This document shows positions 36,501-44,787 of a stretch of DNA of 48,561 bases, piece after piece; the first letter of the stretch is position 1; each line of letters opens with the position of its first letter. The DNA comes from an uncultured Sutterella sp. (lineage in GTDB: Bacteria > Pseudomonadota > Gammaproteobacteria > Burkholderiales > Burkholderiaceae_F): contig CAKQON010000008.1 of NCBI GenBank assembly GCA_934255515.1, forward strand, positions 1-48,561, written 5' to 3'. A program made the translations under genes and the position numbers. The notes under the pieces were generated by a model, which worked only from the letters and a program-made list of their open reading frames with translations, searched no databases and was not told where the DNA came from.

Positions 36501-37667
36501 GCGGGGAACGTCACCTGGAAGGACCAGTCGCTCGGCACCATTGACGGCGTCTGGAGGCAGCTTCCCGGCCTCTGGCATTTGCGGGTTCACGGCGACATGG
36601 CGATGGGCCAGGCCGAATATGCCTATGAGACGACAAATGCCGCGCCGAGGCTCACCCTCAAGCTCAACAGCCTCCGCCTTCCGGAAATCGCTGAAGACAA
36701 AACGGCGTCCGTTCCGACCGGCACCGGAACGCTGCCGCTCTCGGCCGCAGTCCCCTCGAAAAACAATTCCGGCATTGCTGGGGCGCTCGAAAAAATGCCT
36801 CTTCTGCCCGATCTGCGCATCATGATCGATGAACTTGTCTACGGCAGAAGAAATGTCGGAAAGCTCGAGGTCTCCGCGGACAACCGGGTTGCTCCTGATG
36901 GCGGGCGCGACTGGACGCTCAACGCGCTCACAATCCGCAATGCGGGCGGCACGCTTACGAGTTCCGGCCGCTGGCACCGCGTGAGCATGGACGACCCGGG
37001 GCGCTCGACGCTTAATTCCGTCATTGATGTCAAGGACGCCGGAAATGTTCTTTCGAGCCTCGACATCAAGGGCGTTCTTCGGGAAGCTCCCGGCGAAGCA
37101 AAGCTCAATCTTTCCTGGATCGGCCGCCCGAGCGGCTTCAATCTTCAGACGCTCTCAGGCGAGGTATCCGCTCATACGGGTGCCGGGCAGCTCCTTCAGG
37201 TCGAGCCCGGTGCCGGGCGGCTTCTCTCGCTCCTTTCGATGCAGCACCTTCTCAAGCGGCTCACGCTCGACTTCCGCGACGTCATTTCCCAGGGCTTCCG
37301 CTTCGATTCCTTCTCAACGAGCTCCGAAATCGAGAACGGCGTCATTCACGTGAAGCGCACCACTGTCGCCGGAAGCGCGGCAACGGTGGTGACGTCGGGC
37401 GACGTCGATCTCGTCAACAATATCCTCGACCTGAAGGCGCTCGTTCTTCCGAGCATCAATGCCGAAGGCGCATCGCTCGCGCTCGCTATTGCCAACCCCG
37501 CCGTCGGCCTTGGCACGCTCCTCGCGCAATGGGTGCTGAAGGACCAGATATCAAACTTTCTCTCCACGGAATATGAGGTCAAAGGGTCGATCGACGACCC
37601 GACGATCGAGAAGATTCCCTTTGCGCAGCGTCAGGCGGGATCCGGCACGCAGCGACGGAATCCCTGA
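33573..37667 (+). CDS. yhdP: YhdP-family AsmA-like envelope protein
   Basis: YhdP belongs to the AsmA-like proteins thought to form long beta-groove bridges that carry phospholipid between inner and outer membranes. The 1,364-residue product has one N-terminal membrane anchor (AGWFLLAIWFIAGSAIVFSRW) and a very long periplasmic part made of repeated beta strands. The C-terminal portion reads FDSFSTSSEIENGVIHVKRTTVAGSAATVVTSGDVDLVNNILDLKALVLPSI, as in the AsmA C-terminal domain. The start is a GTG with no strong ribosome site. The thioredoxin-like gene begins six bases after the stop, and phospholipid synthesis genes follow, which fits a role in membrane lipid supply. Confidence 0.93.
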   Translation: MRPESPYCEAQTGHSSSLRKWLGRAGWFLLAIWFIAGSAIVFSRWFFTSQFPKHLSQYEAMLGEATGIDVKAGRLQTGFTLLRPVITLEDVALSRRSGPVSLHLPKVQAELAWSSIWHLEPRFQTLIISAPTFNVRRLNEKTYDIGGFTLDIGGAAEPAPSGEASRKTDIPALKWLLSQGRILIKNGTFRYTDETLPEPLPVAVNRANIAFEQRLFDYRASLSGILQTDGIARPFDLRARLEKNIFSEKADPFTWKGEAYADFARVDFARIMQRIGFANVVRTGSGAARTWISFDSGRITRLLSDINLSLVRAQIAPELEKLNLSGLSGRIEFSEDEGGMHFRADRLVFQHGLNGSRFGPATITADCAKNVADDVSSCNFMASEVSIGTLAKIASSLPLPHDALDFLSERPISGILQEASASFHSDYKNPSNWSFAGVFRGITVPPGEDRLPGIRNLSGSVRTDTPGEFDITLDMHYGALYFPGVFRNPQLNVTSLTGRVKASIHSEVNLTFEDIKVANDDLAARAEGSWKNSGGAGSIDISGSVERGIGTSVIKYLPNVIGDPALDYVEAAIMGGRITGGRFVVRGPLNAFPWDGWNPAEGEFRIEGDVAEGSMDFMPTRERTKDGKAWVRGGEFPVLTRVGAHLAFVGNRMTITGNSAKCGALSATDVKVEIPSFVSNPPLLTVDGKITGDLGEALGYLGRAGFLADLIGKPFEKSRGSGATEAVLSLRVPLGNGTTEYSVDAALSQGTFAYQPFLPEVKNLSGKLSVSSKGISTPQVFRGSTAAGPVTASAQSDKNGVTLDIHSEAIPEDLQRLADAGWVTPWFGALSGKTEVRTRATIPWDSKKPLRIEGESALEGLASELPDPLGKSAHTKIPAKFTYEHDGTHASLSISASPLINLNFGWQGDKLLRGYIGLGAPMRSVASGLEAAIRAEKLDLTRWTELWEKLQKAPAAPLKKASAAGSIPDISKLDFYAGNVTWKDQSLGTIDGVWRQLPGLWHLRVHGDMAMGQAEYAYETTNAAPRLTLKLNSLRLPEIAEDKTASVPTGTGTLPLSAAVPSKNNSGIAGALEKMPLLPDLRIMIDELVYGRRNVGKLEVSADNRVAPDGGRDWTLNALTIRNAGGTLTSSGRWHRVSMDDPGRSTLNSVIDVKDAGNVLSSLDIKGVLREAPGEAKLNLSWIGRPSGFNLQTLSGEVSAHTGAGQLLQVEPGAGRLLSLLSMQHLLKRLTLDFRDVISQGFRFDSFSTSSEIENGVIHVKRTTVAGSAATVVTSGDVDLVNNILDLKALVLPSINAEGASLALAIANPAVGLGTLLAQWVLKDQISNFLSTEYEVKGSIDDPTIEKIPFAQRQAGSGTQRRNP

Positions 37668-37673
37668 AACATC

Positions 37674-37991
37674 ATGTCAGACTCTCCGGCCATTCTTGCG
37701 CTCACGCGACGCATCGCCTCGGGCGCGCCCGTATTTCTCTTTTTTTCAGGGAGCTGGTGCGGCGCCTGCCGCGCCACGAAGCCACTTTTCCTTGAAGCCG
37801 CCCGAATCCATGCCGGCGAAGCCGAATTCTCCGTCGCCGACATCGAGGAGGCAAACTATCTCGCCGCCGACTGCGGCGTTTCCTCGCTTCCCGCCATCGT
37901 CTTCTTCAGAGACGGCGAAGATATGGACATGCTCGCAGGACGCTTCTCCAGAGGAGAGCTCGAGGCTTTCATTTCCCGCATGCTTCTCTGA
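37674..37991 (+). CDS. Thioredoxin-like protein with a WCGAC active site
   Basis: The 105-residue protein has a thioredoxin fold: FLFFSGSWCGACRATKPLF with cysteines 29 and 32, and the cis-proline in VSSLPAIVFF. The active-site dipeptide is GA in place of the usual GP, which often changes redox potential. No signal peptide or membrane anchor is visible, so it should be cytoplasmic. It is six bases after yhdP and clearly in its operon. Its partner is unknown. Confidence 0.87.
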   Translation: MSDSPAILALTRRIASGAPVFLFFSGSWCGACRATKPLFLEAARIHAGEAEFSVADIEEANYLAADCGVSSLPAIVFFRDGEDMDMLAGRFSRGELEAFISRMLL

Positions 37992-38049
37992 TCGGCGCTC
38001 AAGCTCAAAAGCCGCCTTACTCCGGCAAACCCGCGCAGACTGCAGGATA

Positions 38050-38697
38050 ATGTCTGAATTCACTCATTCAGACGGAAAAGAAGTGTTCAGTCCCTTCAAG
38101 CTGATGACTCCGATCGTGTGGCTTACGCGCCTTCTCGTTGGCGCTTATCCGCACTGGCAGGGCTGCGCCCCATCGCCGAAGCAGCGCATCTACTTCGCCA
38201 ACCACACGAGCCACCTCGATACCATCGTGATCTGGGCTTCTCTCCCCCCGGCGCTTCGCCGGCACGTGCGCCCGGTCGCGGCTAAAGACTATTGGGAAAA
38301 AGGGCTCCTCAGGCGCCGCATCGCGCTCGATGAACTCCACTGCGTGCTGATCGACCGCCGCCGCACCGAGCACTCGAACCCGCTCGATCCGCTGCGCGAA
38401 GCCCTGCGTCAGGGAGACTCCCTCATCATCTTCCCTGAAGGCACCCGGCGGCCCCAGCCGCTGCCAAGCCCCTTCAAATCCGGCATCTGGCACCTGATGA
38501 CCGAATTCCCGAATGTCGAATTCATCCCGGTCTACATTGAGAACCTGCACCGCGCCATGCCGAAGGGCGTCCTGATTCCCGTACCCACCGTCTGCTCGGT
38601 GCGATTCGGGGCTCCGGTCGAGCATTCGCCGCAGGATCTCAAGGAAGATTTTCTCAACCGCGCGCGCGACGCCGTTATTGAACTGTCAAAAGCATGA
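38050..38697 (+). CDS. PlsC-family lysophospholipid acyltransferase
   Basis: These enzymes add an acyl chain to lysophosphatidic acid or a related lipid at the inner membrane. The 215-residue product has the HX4D motif in NHTSHLDT (about residues 55-62), VLIDRRR, the substrate motif FPEGTRR and IPVYIEN. The start ATG at 38050 has AGGA very close upstream; the same frame is open further left but there it overlaps the thioredoxin gene. Its stop overlaps the start of the CdsA-like gene by four bases (ATGA), a sign of translational coupling. The acyl acceptor is not predictable. Confidence 0.92.
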   Translation: MSEFTHSDGKEVFSPFKLMTPIVWLTRLLVGAYPHWQGCAPSPKQRIYFANHTSHLDTIVIWASLPPALRRHVRPVAAKDYWEKGLLRRRIALDELHCVLIDRRRTEHSNPLDPLREALRQGDSLIIFPEGTRRPQPLPSPFKSGIWHLMTEFPNVEFIPVYIENLHRAMPKGVLIPVPTVCSVRFGAPVEHSPQDLKEDFLNRARDAVIELSKA

Positions 38698-39665
38698 GAC
38701 TCGGATTCACCATTCAGGAGGCGTACACCTTCCTCTTCTTCGGACTGGTGCTGCTCGCGGCGCTCGGCACCTTCTATGTTTCCTGGGCGCTCGACCGGGC
38801 GACAGAACCCGAACGCCAGCAGAGACTGCGCGCCGTGAGCTCGCGCCTGCGCATGGCCTGGTGGCTGATCGTCGTCTTTACGATCGCCTTCCTTCTCGGG
38901 CAGCCCGCGCTTCTCGTCTTCTTCGCCTTCATCAGCTTCTTCCTGCTGAGGGAATTCATCGCCATTACGCCGACAAAGCCCACGGACCACTACGCGCTCG
39001 TGGTTGCTTTCTATCTGGCGATTCCGCTTCAGTACCTCGCGATCGGGTTCGATCAGCCCGAGATCTACACGCTCTTCATCCCGGTCTACCTCTTCCTGGT
39101 GCTGCCGGTGATCATGGCGTTCTCACGCGACACGGACCGCTACCTCGAGCGCGTCGCCAAGGTTCAGTGGGGCCTCATGCTCTGCATCTTCTGCCTCTCG
39201 CATGCGCCGGCAATCGCCATGCTTGACCTGACGCGCTACGGCTCCTCTGGTCCGCTTCTCATGCTCTTTTTCCTGCTCGTAATCTTCGTTTCCGACCTCA
39301 CGAGCTCGATTGCGAGCTCCATGCTCGGCGGCAGAACGCTTCGCTTCAACATGAACCGCACGGTCGTCGGCAACGTGATCGGCGGCTTGGGCGGCATCAT
39401 CGCGAGCGCCCTCATGTTCTGGATCACGCCCTTCCGCTTCTGGCAGGCGCTCCTCATGGCGCTTGCCGTCGTGATCGCGGGCGTTCTCGGCGACATGGTC
39501 TTCAACTGCGTCCGCCGCAGCATGGGCGGAGAACGGCTTGCCGGCGAAGGAGACATCTACATCACGCGCGGGCTCCTCGCCCGCCTCGCGCCCATCACCT
39601 TTGCCGCGCCCGTCTTCTATCACCTGACGACGATCTTCTTTATTACCTATAAGGACGTCTTCTAA
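38694..39665 (+). CDS. CdsA-like integral membrane protein (CDP-diglyceride synthase family, diverged)
   Basis: The 323-residue product has about eight membrane segments and resembles YnbB/CdsA proteins, which make CDP-diacylglycerol from phosphatidic acid and CTP. The middle block [18 protein letters not shown]...[11 protein letters not shown] corresponds to the DSGAYFxGRxFGK...SPGKTWEGxxGG region, and [17 protein letters not shown] matches SMLGDLxxSxxKR. The usual GHGGxLDRxDS segment reads [17 protein letters not shown] instead, so the conserved aspartates next to DR appear to be missing. It may have another substrate or reduced activity. It is translationally coupled to the PlsC-type gene and ends the yhdP cluster. 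Confidence 0.85.
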   Translation: MRLGFTIQEAYTFLFFGLVLLAALGTFYVSWALDRATEPERQQRLRAVSSRLRMAWWLIVVFTIAFLLGQPALLVFFAFISFFLLREFIAITPTKPTDHYALVVAFYLAIPLQYLAIGFDQPEIYTLFIPVYLFLVLPVIMAFSRDTDRYLERVAKVQWGLMLCIFCLSHAPAIAMLDLTRYGSSGPLLMLFFLLVIFVSDLTSSIASSMLGGRTLRFNMNRTVVGNVIGGLGGIIASALMFWITPFRFWQALLMALAVVIAGVLGDMVFNCVRRSMGGERLAGEGDIYITRGLLARLAPITFAAPVFYHLTTIFFITYKDVF

Positions 39666-39681
39666 GAGACCCGCAGGACGC

Positions 39682-39726
39682 AAAAAAGCCCGCTTCAGGG
39701 AATTCCCGGAGGCGGGCTTCTTTTTT
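39682..39726. terminator. Terminator between the CdsA-like gene and infA
   Basis: AAGCCCGC and GCGGGCTT pair, with inner pairing TCAGGG-like bases, flanked by an A run and a CTTTTTT run, so it works for both converging genes. Confidence 0.92.
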
Positions 39727-39769
39727 GCCCCGGGAGCCGATCGTGCGGCTCCTCAGGGTTCAAAGACCA

Positions 39770-40030
39770 TCAGCGGCGACGCTGCTGGCCCTGGGGCGCC
39801 GGAGCGCGGCCCTCAATATGACGGAAGGTAATGCGGCCCTTCGTGAGGTCATACGGCGAGAGCTCAAGCGAGACGCGGTCGCCGGCGAGAATGCGGATGT
39901 GGTGCTTGCGCATCTTGCCGTTGGTGTAAGCGATGAGTTCGTGACCGTTGTCGAGCTTCACTCGGTAGCGGGCGTCCGGGAGCACTTCCAGGACCTGACC
40001 CGACATCTCAATGAGATCTTCCTTTGCCAT
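39770..40030 (-). CDS. infA: Translation initiation factor IF-1
   Basis: IF-1 is a small OB-fold protein that binds the ribosomal A site with IF-2 and IF-3. The 86-residue product has the family core [70 protein letters not shown] (split here only for reference). It is longer than the usual 72 residues because of a C-terminal tail [11 protein letters not shown]. Such extended IF-1 copies occur as a second infA in betaproteobacteria. The gene stands alone, not in a ribosomal protein operon. The start at 40030 was chosen by alignment; an upstream in-frame ATG has no conserved sequence. Confidence 0.96.
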   Translation of the reverse strand: MAKEDLIEMSGQVLEVLPDARYRVKLDNGHELIAYTNGKMRKHHIRILAGDRVSLELSPYDLTKGRITFRHIEGRAPAPQGQQRRR

Positions 40031-40541
40031 ATGAATCCATGTGTATGGGGAAACGTAAATCCCGGCATCCTGCGTCTGAATCTCCCCCTCCGGGAGAGCC
40101 CGCCCGTGCCGGACGTGCTTCTGCACTCCTGCCATTCAAAAATGAATGAGTAATGCGCCAAGCAACTTCTTTGAAGCGCAGGATTTTACACCTACCATTT
40201 GCAAATCTGCGATTCTTGGGCGAATTTTTCACTTCCTTCCGTCCAGAAATCTTCCGCGCGCCGAAAAGGCAGTAATCCTCCTTAAGAACTAGAAAATCGC
40301 CGCGGGGTAATATTCTTTTCGTACCCCTCGGGCTTCGAGGCTTTTTCCGACGCCCCGGAGCGCACGATTCGGTCAGCTTTCCGGCCGCACCATGCAATTC
40401 CAAGCGCCTCACCAGGAAGCCTGGCGGCACACCCTCAGAAGATTTGGCGGGTACGGGTCTTGCCTCTGCACCCCATGAGCTCGACTCCTGCACCATTGTC
40501 TTTTCAGCGAAAGCAATTTATCGGAGCAAAGGAATAATCCT
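40031..40541. other. Divergent region between infA and hemG
   Basis: These 511 bases hold promoters for both genes but no convincing coding region. GGGGTA and TACCCC at about 40308-40326 form a dyad, and CCTCG/CGAGG at 40326-40340 followed by CTTTTT looks like a small rightward terminator with no gene upstream. A CCAGG/CCTGG dyad lies near 40410. Together they could be the leader of an unseen small RNA or attenuator for hemG, but this is speculative. Confidence 0.4.
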
Positions 40542-41081
40542 ATGAAGTCAGTCCTCGTTCTTTACCACAGCAATTCCGGCCACACCGCCCGCATTGCGCG
40601 CCGCATCTGGGAAACGGTCATTGCCGAAGGCAATCAGGCTGATCTGATGTGCGTCATGGAAGCGGATCGCGAAGGGATTGACTGGAACAAATACGATCTC
40701 GTGATTGTCGGCGCTCCGGTTTTCTACGGCAAGTTCAGCCGTCAGCTCGTGGCCTTCGTCAATCGCTTCAAGTCCGTTCTGGATGCCAAGGCGACGAGCT
40801 TCTTCTCGGTCTCTGTCGTCGCCCGCACGCCTGCCAAGTGCACGCCTGAAGGCAACGTCTATACGCGCAAGTTCCTCCAGGGCAATCCCTGGAAGCCGAA
40901 AGATGCACACTGCTTCGCCGGTAAGGTCGACTACCCGAACTGGGGCTGGCTCGACACCAAGATGATCCAGATGATCATGAAGATGACGAAGGGCCCGACG
41001 GAGCCGACCGCTATCATCGACTACACCGACTGGAAGGATGTCGAGGACTACGCCCGTCACTGCCTGACGCTTGAAGCCTGA
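40542..41081 (+). CDS. hemG: Menaquinone-dependent protoporphyrinogen oxidase (HemG)
   Basis: HemG is a flavodoxin-fold enzyme that oxidises protoporphyrinogen IX and hands the electrons to the quinone pool, so haem can be made without oxygen. The 179-residue product has the FMN-binding loop LYHSNSGHTARIARRI and lines up with E. coli HemG through VVIVGAPVFYGK-like sequence, SVSVVARTPAKCTPEGN, YTRKFL, MIMKMTKGPTEPT and YTDWKDVEDYAR. The insertion between residues 120 and 140 that distinguishes HemG from flavodoxins is present. It is monocistronic. With HemH and the fumarate reductase and Dcu genes it fits anaerobic haem synthesis. Confidence 0.9.
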   Translation: MKSVLVLYHSNSGHTARIARRIWETVIAEGNQADLMCVMEADREGIDWNKYDLVIVGAPVFYGKFSRQLVAFVNRFKSVLDAKATSFFSVSVVARTPAKCTPEGNVYTRKFLQGNPWKPKDAHCFAGKVDYPNWGWLDTKMIQMIMKMTKGPTEPTAIIDYTDWKDVEDYARHCLTLEA

Positions 41082-41122
41082 GAATCCTCTGGCGCAGAAC
41101 GCCCTTGAGGCGGTATCCCCGC

Positions 41123-41173
41123 AAATGCCGGTTTTCTGATTCGGGTTATCCCCGAAGAGAAGGCCGGCATTTT
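41123..41173 (+). terminator. Terminator of hemG
   Basis: AAATGCCGG and CCGGCATTT pair, enclosing a second stem TTCGGG/CCCGAA; the outer stem ends in TTTTGC. It lies about 40 bases after the stop. Confidence 0.75.
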
Positions 41174-41247
41174 GCATTCTGACGGAGAGTTTTTGTCTCG
41201 ACAATCGACTACACTGCGCTCCACCCTGATTTTTCTAAAAATTGCTC

Positions 41248-42927
41248 ATGTCCGATTTCCTTTGGTACGGCGCCTATCCAGCCGGCATTCCTCACACCAT
41301 TGATCCTGACAGCATCGCCAACATCCCGGCGATCCTCGATGCTGCGGCAAAGAAGTTCCCGAAGCGCACGGGCTACACGAACCTCGGCGCCAACCTGAGC
41401 TACGCCGATGCGGAAAAGCGCTCCAAGGAATTTGCGGCCTATCTGCAGTCGCTCCCGGAACTGAAGCCAGGCGACCGCGTCGCCGTCATGATGCCCAATC
41501 TCCTGCAGTACGTTGTTGCCGTTTTCGGCATCCTGCGCGCGGGCATGACGGTCGTGAACATCAACCCGCTCTATACGGCGCGCGAGGTTCACCATTCGCT
41601 CAAGGACTCCGGCGCCAAGGCGATCGTCATCATCGAAAACTTCGCCCGCACGCTCGAGCAGGCCGTCCCGGGAACGAGCTGCACGCGCTTCGTTCTGACG
41701 GGCGCCGGCGACATGCTTTCCTTCCCCAAGCGCGAGATCGTCAACTTCATGATCCGCCATGTGAAGAAGATGGTCCCGGCCTATACGCTTCCCGGAGCGG
41801 TGAACTTTCGCGATGCGCTTTCAATAGGCCGTTCCGCCGGCTTCAGGCCCGTCGACGTGAAGTCCTCCGACCTCGCCTTCCTTCAATACACCGGAGGCAC
41901 GACGGGGGTCGCCAAGGGAGCGGAGCTCACGCACCGCAACATGATCGCCAACGTCCTTCAGGTGAGCACCTGGATTTCGCAACGCTTCCATGAAGGCGAG
42001 GAAACGGTGCTCACGGCGCTGCCGCTCTACCACGTCTTCTCGCTCACGGCGACCATGGTCTTCACGCACTGGGCCGCCGAGATGGTGCTCATCACGAACC
42101 CGCGCAATCTCGATTCCCTTGCCGGCGAATGCGTGAAGCACGACGTTTCCGTCATCATCGGCGTCAATACACTTTTTGCCGCGCTGCTGCGCAATCCGGT
42201 CTTCAAGCGCGCGAAGCTGAAGCGCCTCAAGCTCACCTGCGGCGGTGGCGCTCAGGTGCAGAAAGTCGTTGCCGAAGAGTGGCTCGTCCAGACCCAGTGC
42301 CCGATTCTCGAAGCCTACGGCCTCACGGAATGCAGCCCGGCCGTCTGCGGGAACATCCCGGGTGCGCCCTGGGACGGCTCTGTCGGCGTGCCGATTCCGT
42401 CCACTGAAGTCTCGATCCGCGGCGACGGATTCCGTGATCTCGGATTCTGCCCGGAGGGCGAGGATCCCACGCCCTACACCGGCGAAATCTGCGTGAAGGG
42501 CCCGCAGGTGATGCGCGGCTACTGGAAGAAGCCTGAGGAAACCGCCGGCGTCATTCGCGACGGGTGGCTCAGAACCGGCGACGTTGGTCATATGGACCAT
42601 CGCGGCGTCGTCTACATCACCGACCGCAAAAAGGACATGATCATTGTTTCTGGCTTCAATGTTTATCCGAACGAAGTCGAGAACGTCATCGCCGCCATGC
42701 CGGGCGTTCTGGAAGTGGGCGTCACCGGCGTCTCGTCGCCGAAATCCGGCGAAACGGTGAAGGCCGTCATCGTGAAGAAGGATCCGGCGCTCACGGAAGA
42801 AGACGTGAAGAACTGGTGCCGCAAGGAACTCACGCGCTACAAGGTTCCTCACGTGATCGTCTTTGTCGAGAGCCTCCCGAAAACGCCTGTCGGGAAGATT
42901 CTCCGCCGCGAATTAAAGGATCTCTGA
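41248..42927 (+). CDS. fadD: Long-chain fatty acid-CoA ligase
   Basis: This enzyme activates fatty acids with ATP and coenzyme A. The 559-residue product has the adenylation motifs: the P-loop LQYTGGTTGVAKGAELTHRNM, the A5 motif EAYGLTECSP, the A7/A8 region WLRTGDVGHMDHRGVVYITDRKKDMIIVSGFNVYPNEVE (ends shown only by position, about 470-510), and the C-terminal catalytic lysine in TPVGKILRRELK. The FadD branch is likely by length and motif spelling, but a related medium-chain or benzoate-type ligase is possible. It stands alone with a strong terminator behind it; no beta-oxidation genes are near. Confidence 0.92.
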   Translation: MSDFLWYGAYPAGIPHTIDPDSIANIPAILDAAAKKFPKRTGYTNLGANLSYADAEKRSKEFAAYLQSLPELKPGDRVAVMMPNLLQYVVAVFGILRAGMTVVNINPLYTAREVHHSLKDSGAKAIVIIENFARTLEQAVPGTSCTRFVLTGAGDMLSFPKREIVNFMIRHVKKMVPAYTLPGAVNFRDALSIGRSAGFRPVDVKSSDLAFLQYTGGTTGVAKGAELTHRNMIANVLQVSTWISQRFHEGEETVLTALPLYHVFSLTATMVFTHWAAEMVLITNPRNLDSLAGECVKHDVSVIIGVNTLFAALLRNPVFKRAKLKRLKLTCGGGAQVQKVVAEEWLVQTQCPILEAYGLTECSPAVCGNIPGAPWDGSVGVPIPSTEVSIRGDGFRDLGFCPEGEDPTPYTGEICVKGPQVMRGYWKKPEETAGVIRDGWLRTGDVGHMDHRGVVYITDRKKDMIIVSGFNVYPNEVENVIAAMPGVLEVGVTGVSSPKSGETVKAVIVKKDPALTEEDVKNWCRKELTRYKVPHVIVFVESLPKTPVGKILRRELKDL

Positions 42928-42953
42928 TCCTTTAGACGCTGAAGCTCTCAGAG

Positions 42954-42992
42954 AAACGGCCGTGCGCCTCAGAAAGAGGCGCACGGCCGTTT
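42954..42992 (+). terminator. Strong hairpin terminator after fadD
   Basis: AAACGGCCGTGCGCCTC pairs perfectly with GAGGCGCACGGCCGTTT, 17 base pairs around AGAAA, followed by a short T-rich stretch (TTAGCTTT). Confidence 0.8.
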
Positions 42993-43056
42993 AGCTTTAG
43001 CGGGTGAATAAGTCTCTCCGCTCAAAGTCCATCAAGGGCCTCTGAGCGGATGCAGA

Positions 43057-44322
43057 TTACTTGCGCACAGGAAGAACCGGCTTCTCGCCGCAGGCGCCCG
43101 TGAGGGCGGCTGCCGTGAGGAAGACCAGCTGAGGACCGAGCTGCGTGTCGACCTTCTCGAAATACTCCGTCACGGAGTGCGCATTCACGCCGCGGCCGCC
43201 CGAGCAGAGGCAGGTCGAGGGAATGCCGAGGCTCATCGGCGCATTCGCGTCGGTCGAGGAGCACATGTACTTGGTGAGCTCAATGCCGAGCACCTTCTGC
43301 GCGGAGCGGGCCGTCTGAAGGACTGGGCAGTCGTCCGGACGCATGCCGGCAGGACGGTTGCCGATCTGGGTCTTTGTGAGCTTGAGCTTCAGGCTCTCGT
43401 CCGTAATGCCCCAGAAGTCGTTTTCTTCCTGAACGGCTTCCTCAAAGGCCTTGAGCACGCGGGCTTCGAGCTTGAGGAGCTCCTCGTTGCTCACCGAGCG
43501 CATGTCGACCTCAACCTCGCAGTGCGCGGCGATGGTGTTGACGGTCGTGCCGCCCTTGATCGTGCCGATGGTGTAGGTGGTCTTCGGATCAGCCGGGACC
43601 TTGAAGCAACCGACCTTGGCGCCGGCGCGGCAGATCGCGTGAATTGCCGACGGGCAGCGTCCGAATTCCGCATAGGAGTGACCGCCCTTGCCGTCGACGG
43701 AAAGACGCCAGCGGTGCGAACCGGTAGCGCCGTTGAGGACGCGGCCCACATCGGTTGAGTCGATGGCGATGAAGCCGTCGATATGACGCGTGCCGTCGAA
43801 AAGGGCCTTGGAGCCGCGGATGTCGCCGTTGCCTTCCTCGCCCACCGTACCGACGAAAAGAATGTCGCCTTCGGTCTCGATTTTCTGGTCGTTGAACATG
43901 CGCAGAATCTGCAGGAGCGCACGGAGGCCCGAGCAGTTGTCGCCGATGCCGGGAGCGCGGTAGATATTGCCCTCGCGGCGAACCTTGACGTCGGTGCCCG
44001 CCGGGAAGACCGTATCCATATGCGCGCCGAGGGCGAGCACGGGGCCATTGCCCTTGCCGGGACGACGGCCGACTACGTTGCCGATCGGATCGGTCACGAC
44101 ATCCGTGAGGCCGTAGGCGCGCATGAGTTCAGCCACGCGCCTGGCGCGGACTTCCTCATGGAACGTCGGCGCTTCGATCTCGCAAAGCTCAATCTGCTCC
44201 TCCATGGCGCGGTCGACCTCGCGGGCGGCCTGCTCCATGGCAGCCTTTACTTCCGGCTTCTCCGCAAGCTTCTTCACCTGAGCGAGCACTTCTTCCGAAA
44301 GGGGCGGAATGTTCTGAGTCAT
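43057..44322 (-). CDS. M20-family metallopeptidase (peptidase T/dipeptidase-like)
   Basis: The product is 421 residues. It has the M20 metal-site motifs: GAHMDTVFPAGTD, GIGDNCSGLRALL, the catalytic GEEGNGDIRG, the bridging region IAIDSTDV and the histidine near the C-terminus in NAHSVTEYF. A dimerisation (lid) domain lies between about residues 205 and 315 (SVDGKGGHSYAEFG). It probably cleaves small peptides or N-acyl amino acids in the cytoplasm. The ATG at 44322 is placed eight bases after AAGGAGGAG; the ATG at 44328 is too close to that site. An S4-domain gene precedes it by 42 bases on the same strand. Confidence 0.87.
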   Translation of the reverse strand: MTQNIPPLSEEVLAQVKKLAEKPEVKAAMEQAAREVDRAMEEQIELCEIEAPTFHEEVRARRVAELMRAYGLTDVVTDPIGNVVGRRPGKGNGPVLALGAHMDTVFPAGTDVKVRREGNIYRAPGIGDNCSGLRALLQILRMFNDQKIETEGDILFVGTVGEEGNGDIRGSKALFDGTRHIDGFIAIDSTDVGRVLNGATGSHRWRLSVDGKGGHSYAEFGRCPSAIHAICRAGAKVGCFKVPADPKTTYTIGTIKGGTTVNTIAAHCEVEVDMRSVSNEELLKLEARVLKAFEEAVQEENDFWGITDESLKLKLTKTQIGNRPAGMRPDDCPVLQTARSAQKVLGIELTKYMCSSTDANAPMSLGIPSTCLCSGGRGVNAHSVTEYFEKVDTQLGPQLVFLTAAALTGACGEKPVLPVRK

Positions 44323-44364
44323 TGACATCTCCTCCTTCAACTATTTAAGAAGAAAGCCTGACAA

Positions 44365-44616
44365 TCAGGCTTCCTTCGGGCTATTGTTTACAGCGGCTTC
44401 AATGCGGACTCTCTTCCCGAGAGCCTCCACGCATTCGCCTCCGCGGAGCTTACGCCCGCGTCGGCTTTCCGGCTCGCCGTCGACGCGAACCTTGCCCTCC
44501 TGAACAAGCACCTTGGCTTCGCCTCCGGTAGAGGCGATCCCGGCAACCTTCAGAAGAGCATCGAGGGTGATGTATTCACCGCGCAGCGCAAACGGCGCTT
44601 CTTTTTCCTGTGTCAT
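44365..44616 (-). CDS. Small S4-domain RNA-binding protein (YbcJ-like)
   Basis: The 83-residue product is little more than one S4 RNA-binding domain: EYITLDALLKVAGIASTGGEAKVLVQEGKVRVDGEPE followed by SRRGRKLRGGECV (given in two parts). Proteins like E. coli YbcJ of this size bind RNA, with unclear targets. It precedes the M20 peptidase gene by 42 bases, so the two may be one transcript, though a functional link is not obvious. Confidence 0.85.
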   Translation of the reverse strand: MTQEKEAPFALRGEYITLDALLKVAGIASTGGEAKVLVQEGKVRVDGEPESRRGRKLRGGECVEALGKRVRIEAAVNNSPKEA

Positions 44617-44787
44617 AAACCTTTCTTTTGCTGAAATAGTCGCATCCTCTTATCTCACGTCAAGGAAGCTACGACAGCAGTTTCTTGAAACCGTGACAGA
44701 ATGCCAACTCTTAATTATCCAAGAATGCAGGACCCGAAAAAACCTTAATGGGAAAAACCCTCGAAGGGCCCTGCGGGATTCATTTTC

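Noticed and set aside
40008..40496. A 162-codon minus-strand frame covering the infA upstream region
   Set aside because: It overlaps the start of infA in another frame, has no resemblance to a known protein, and covers likely promoter DNA with hairpins.
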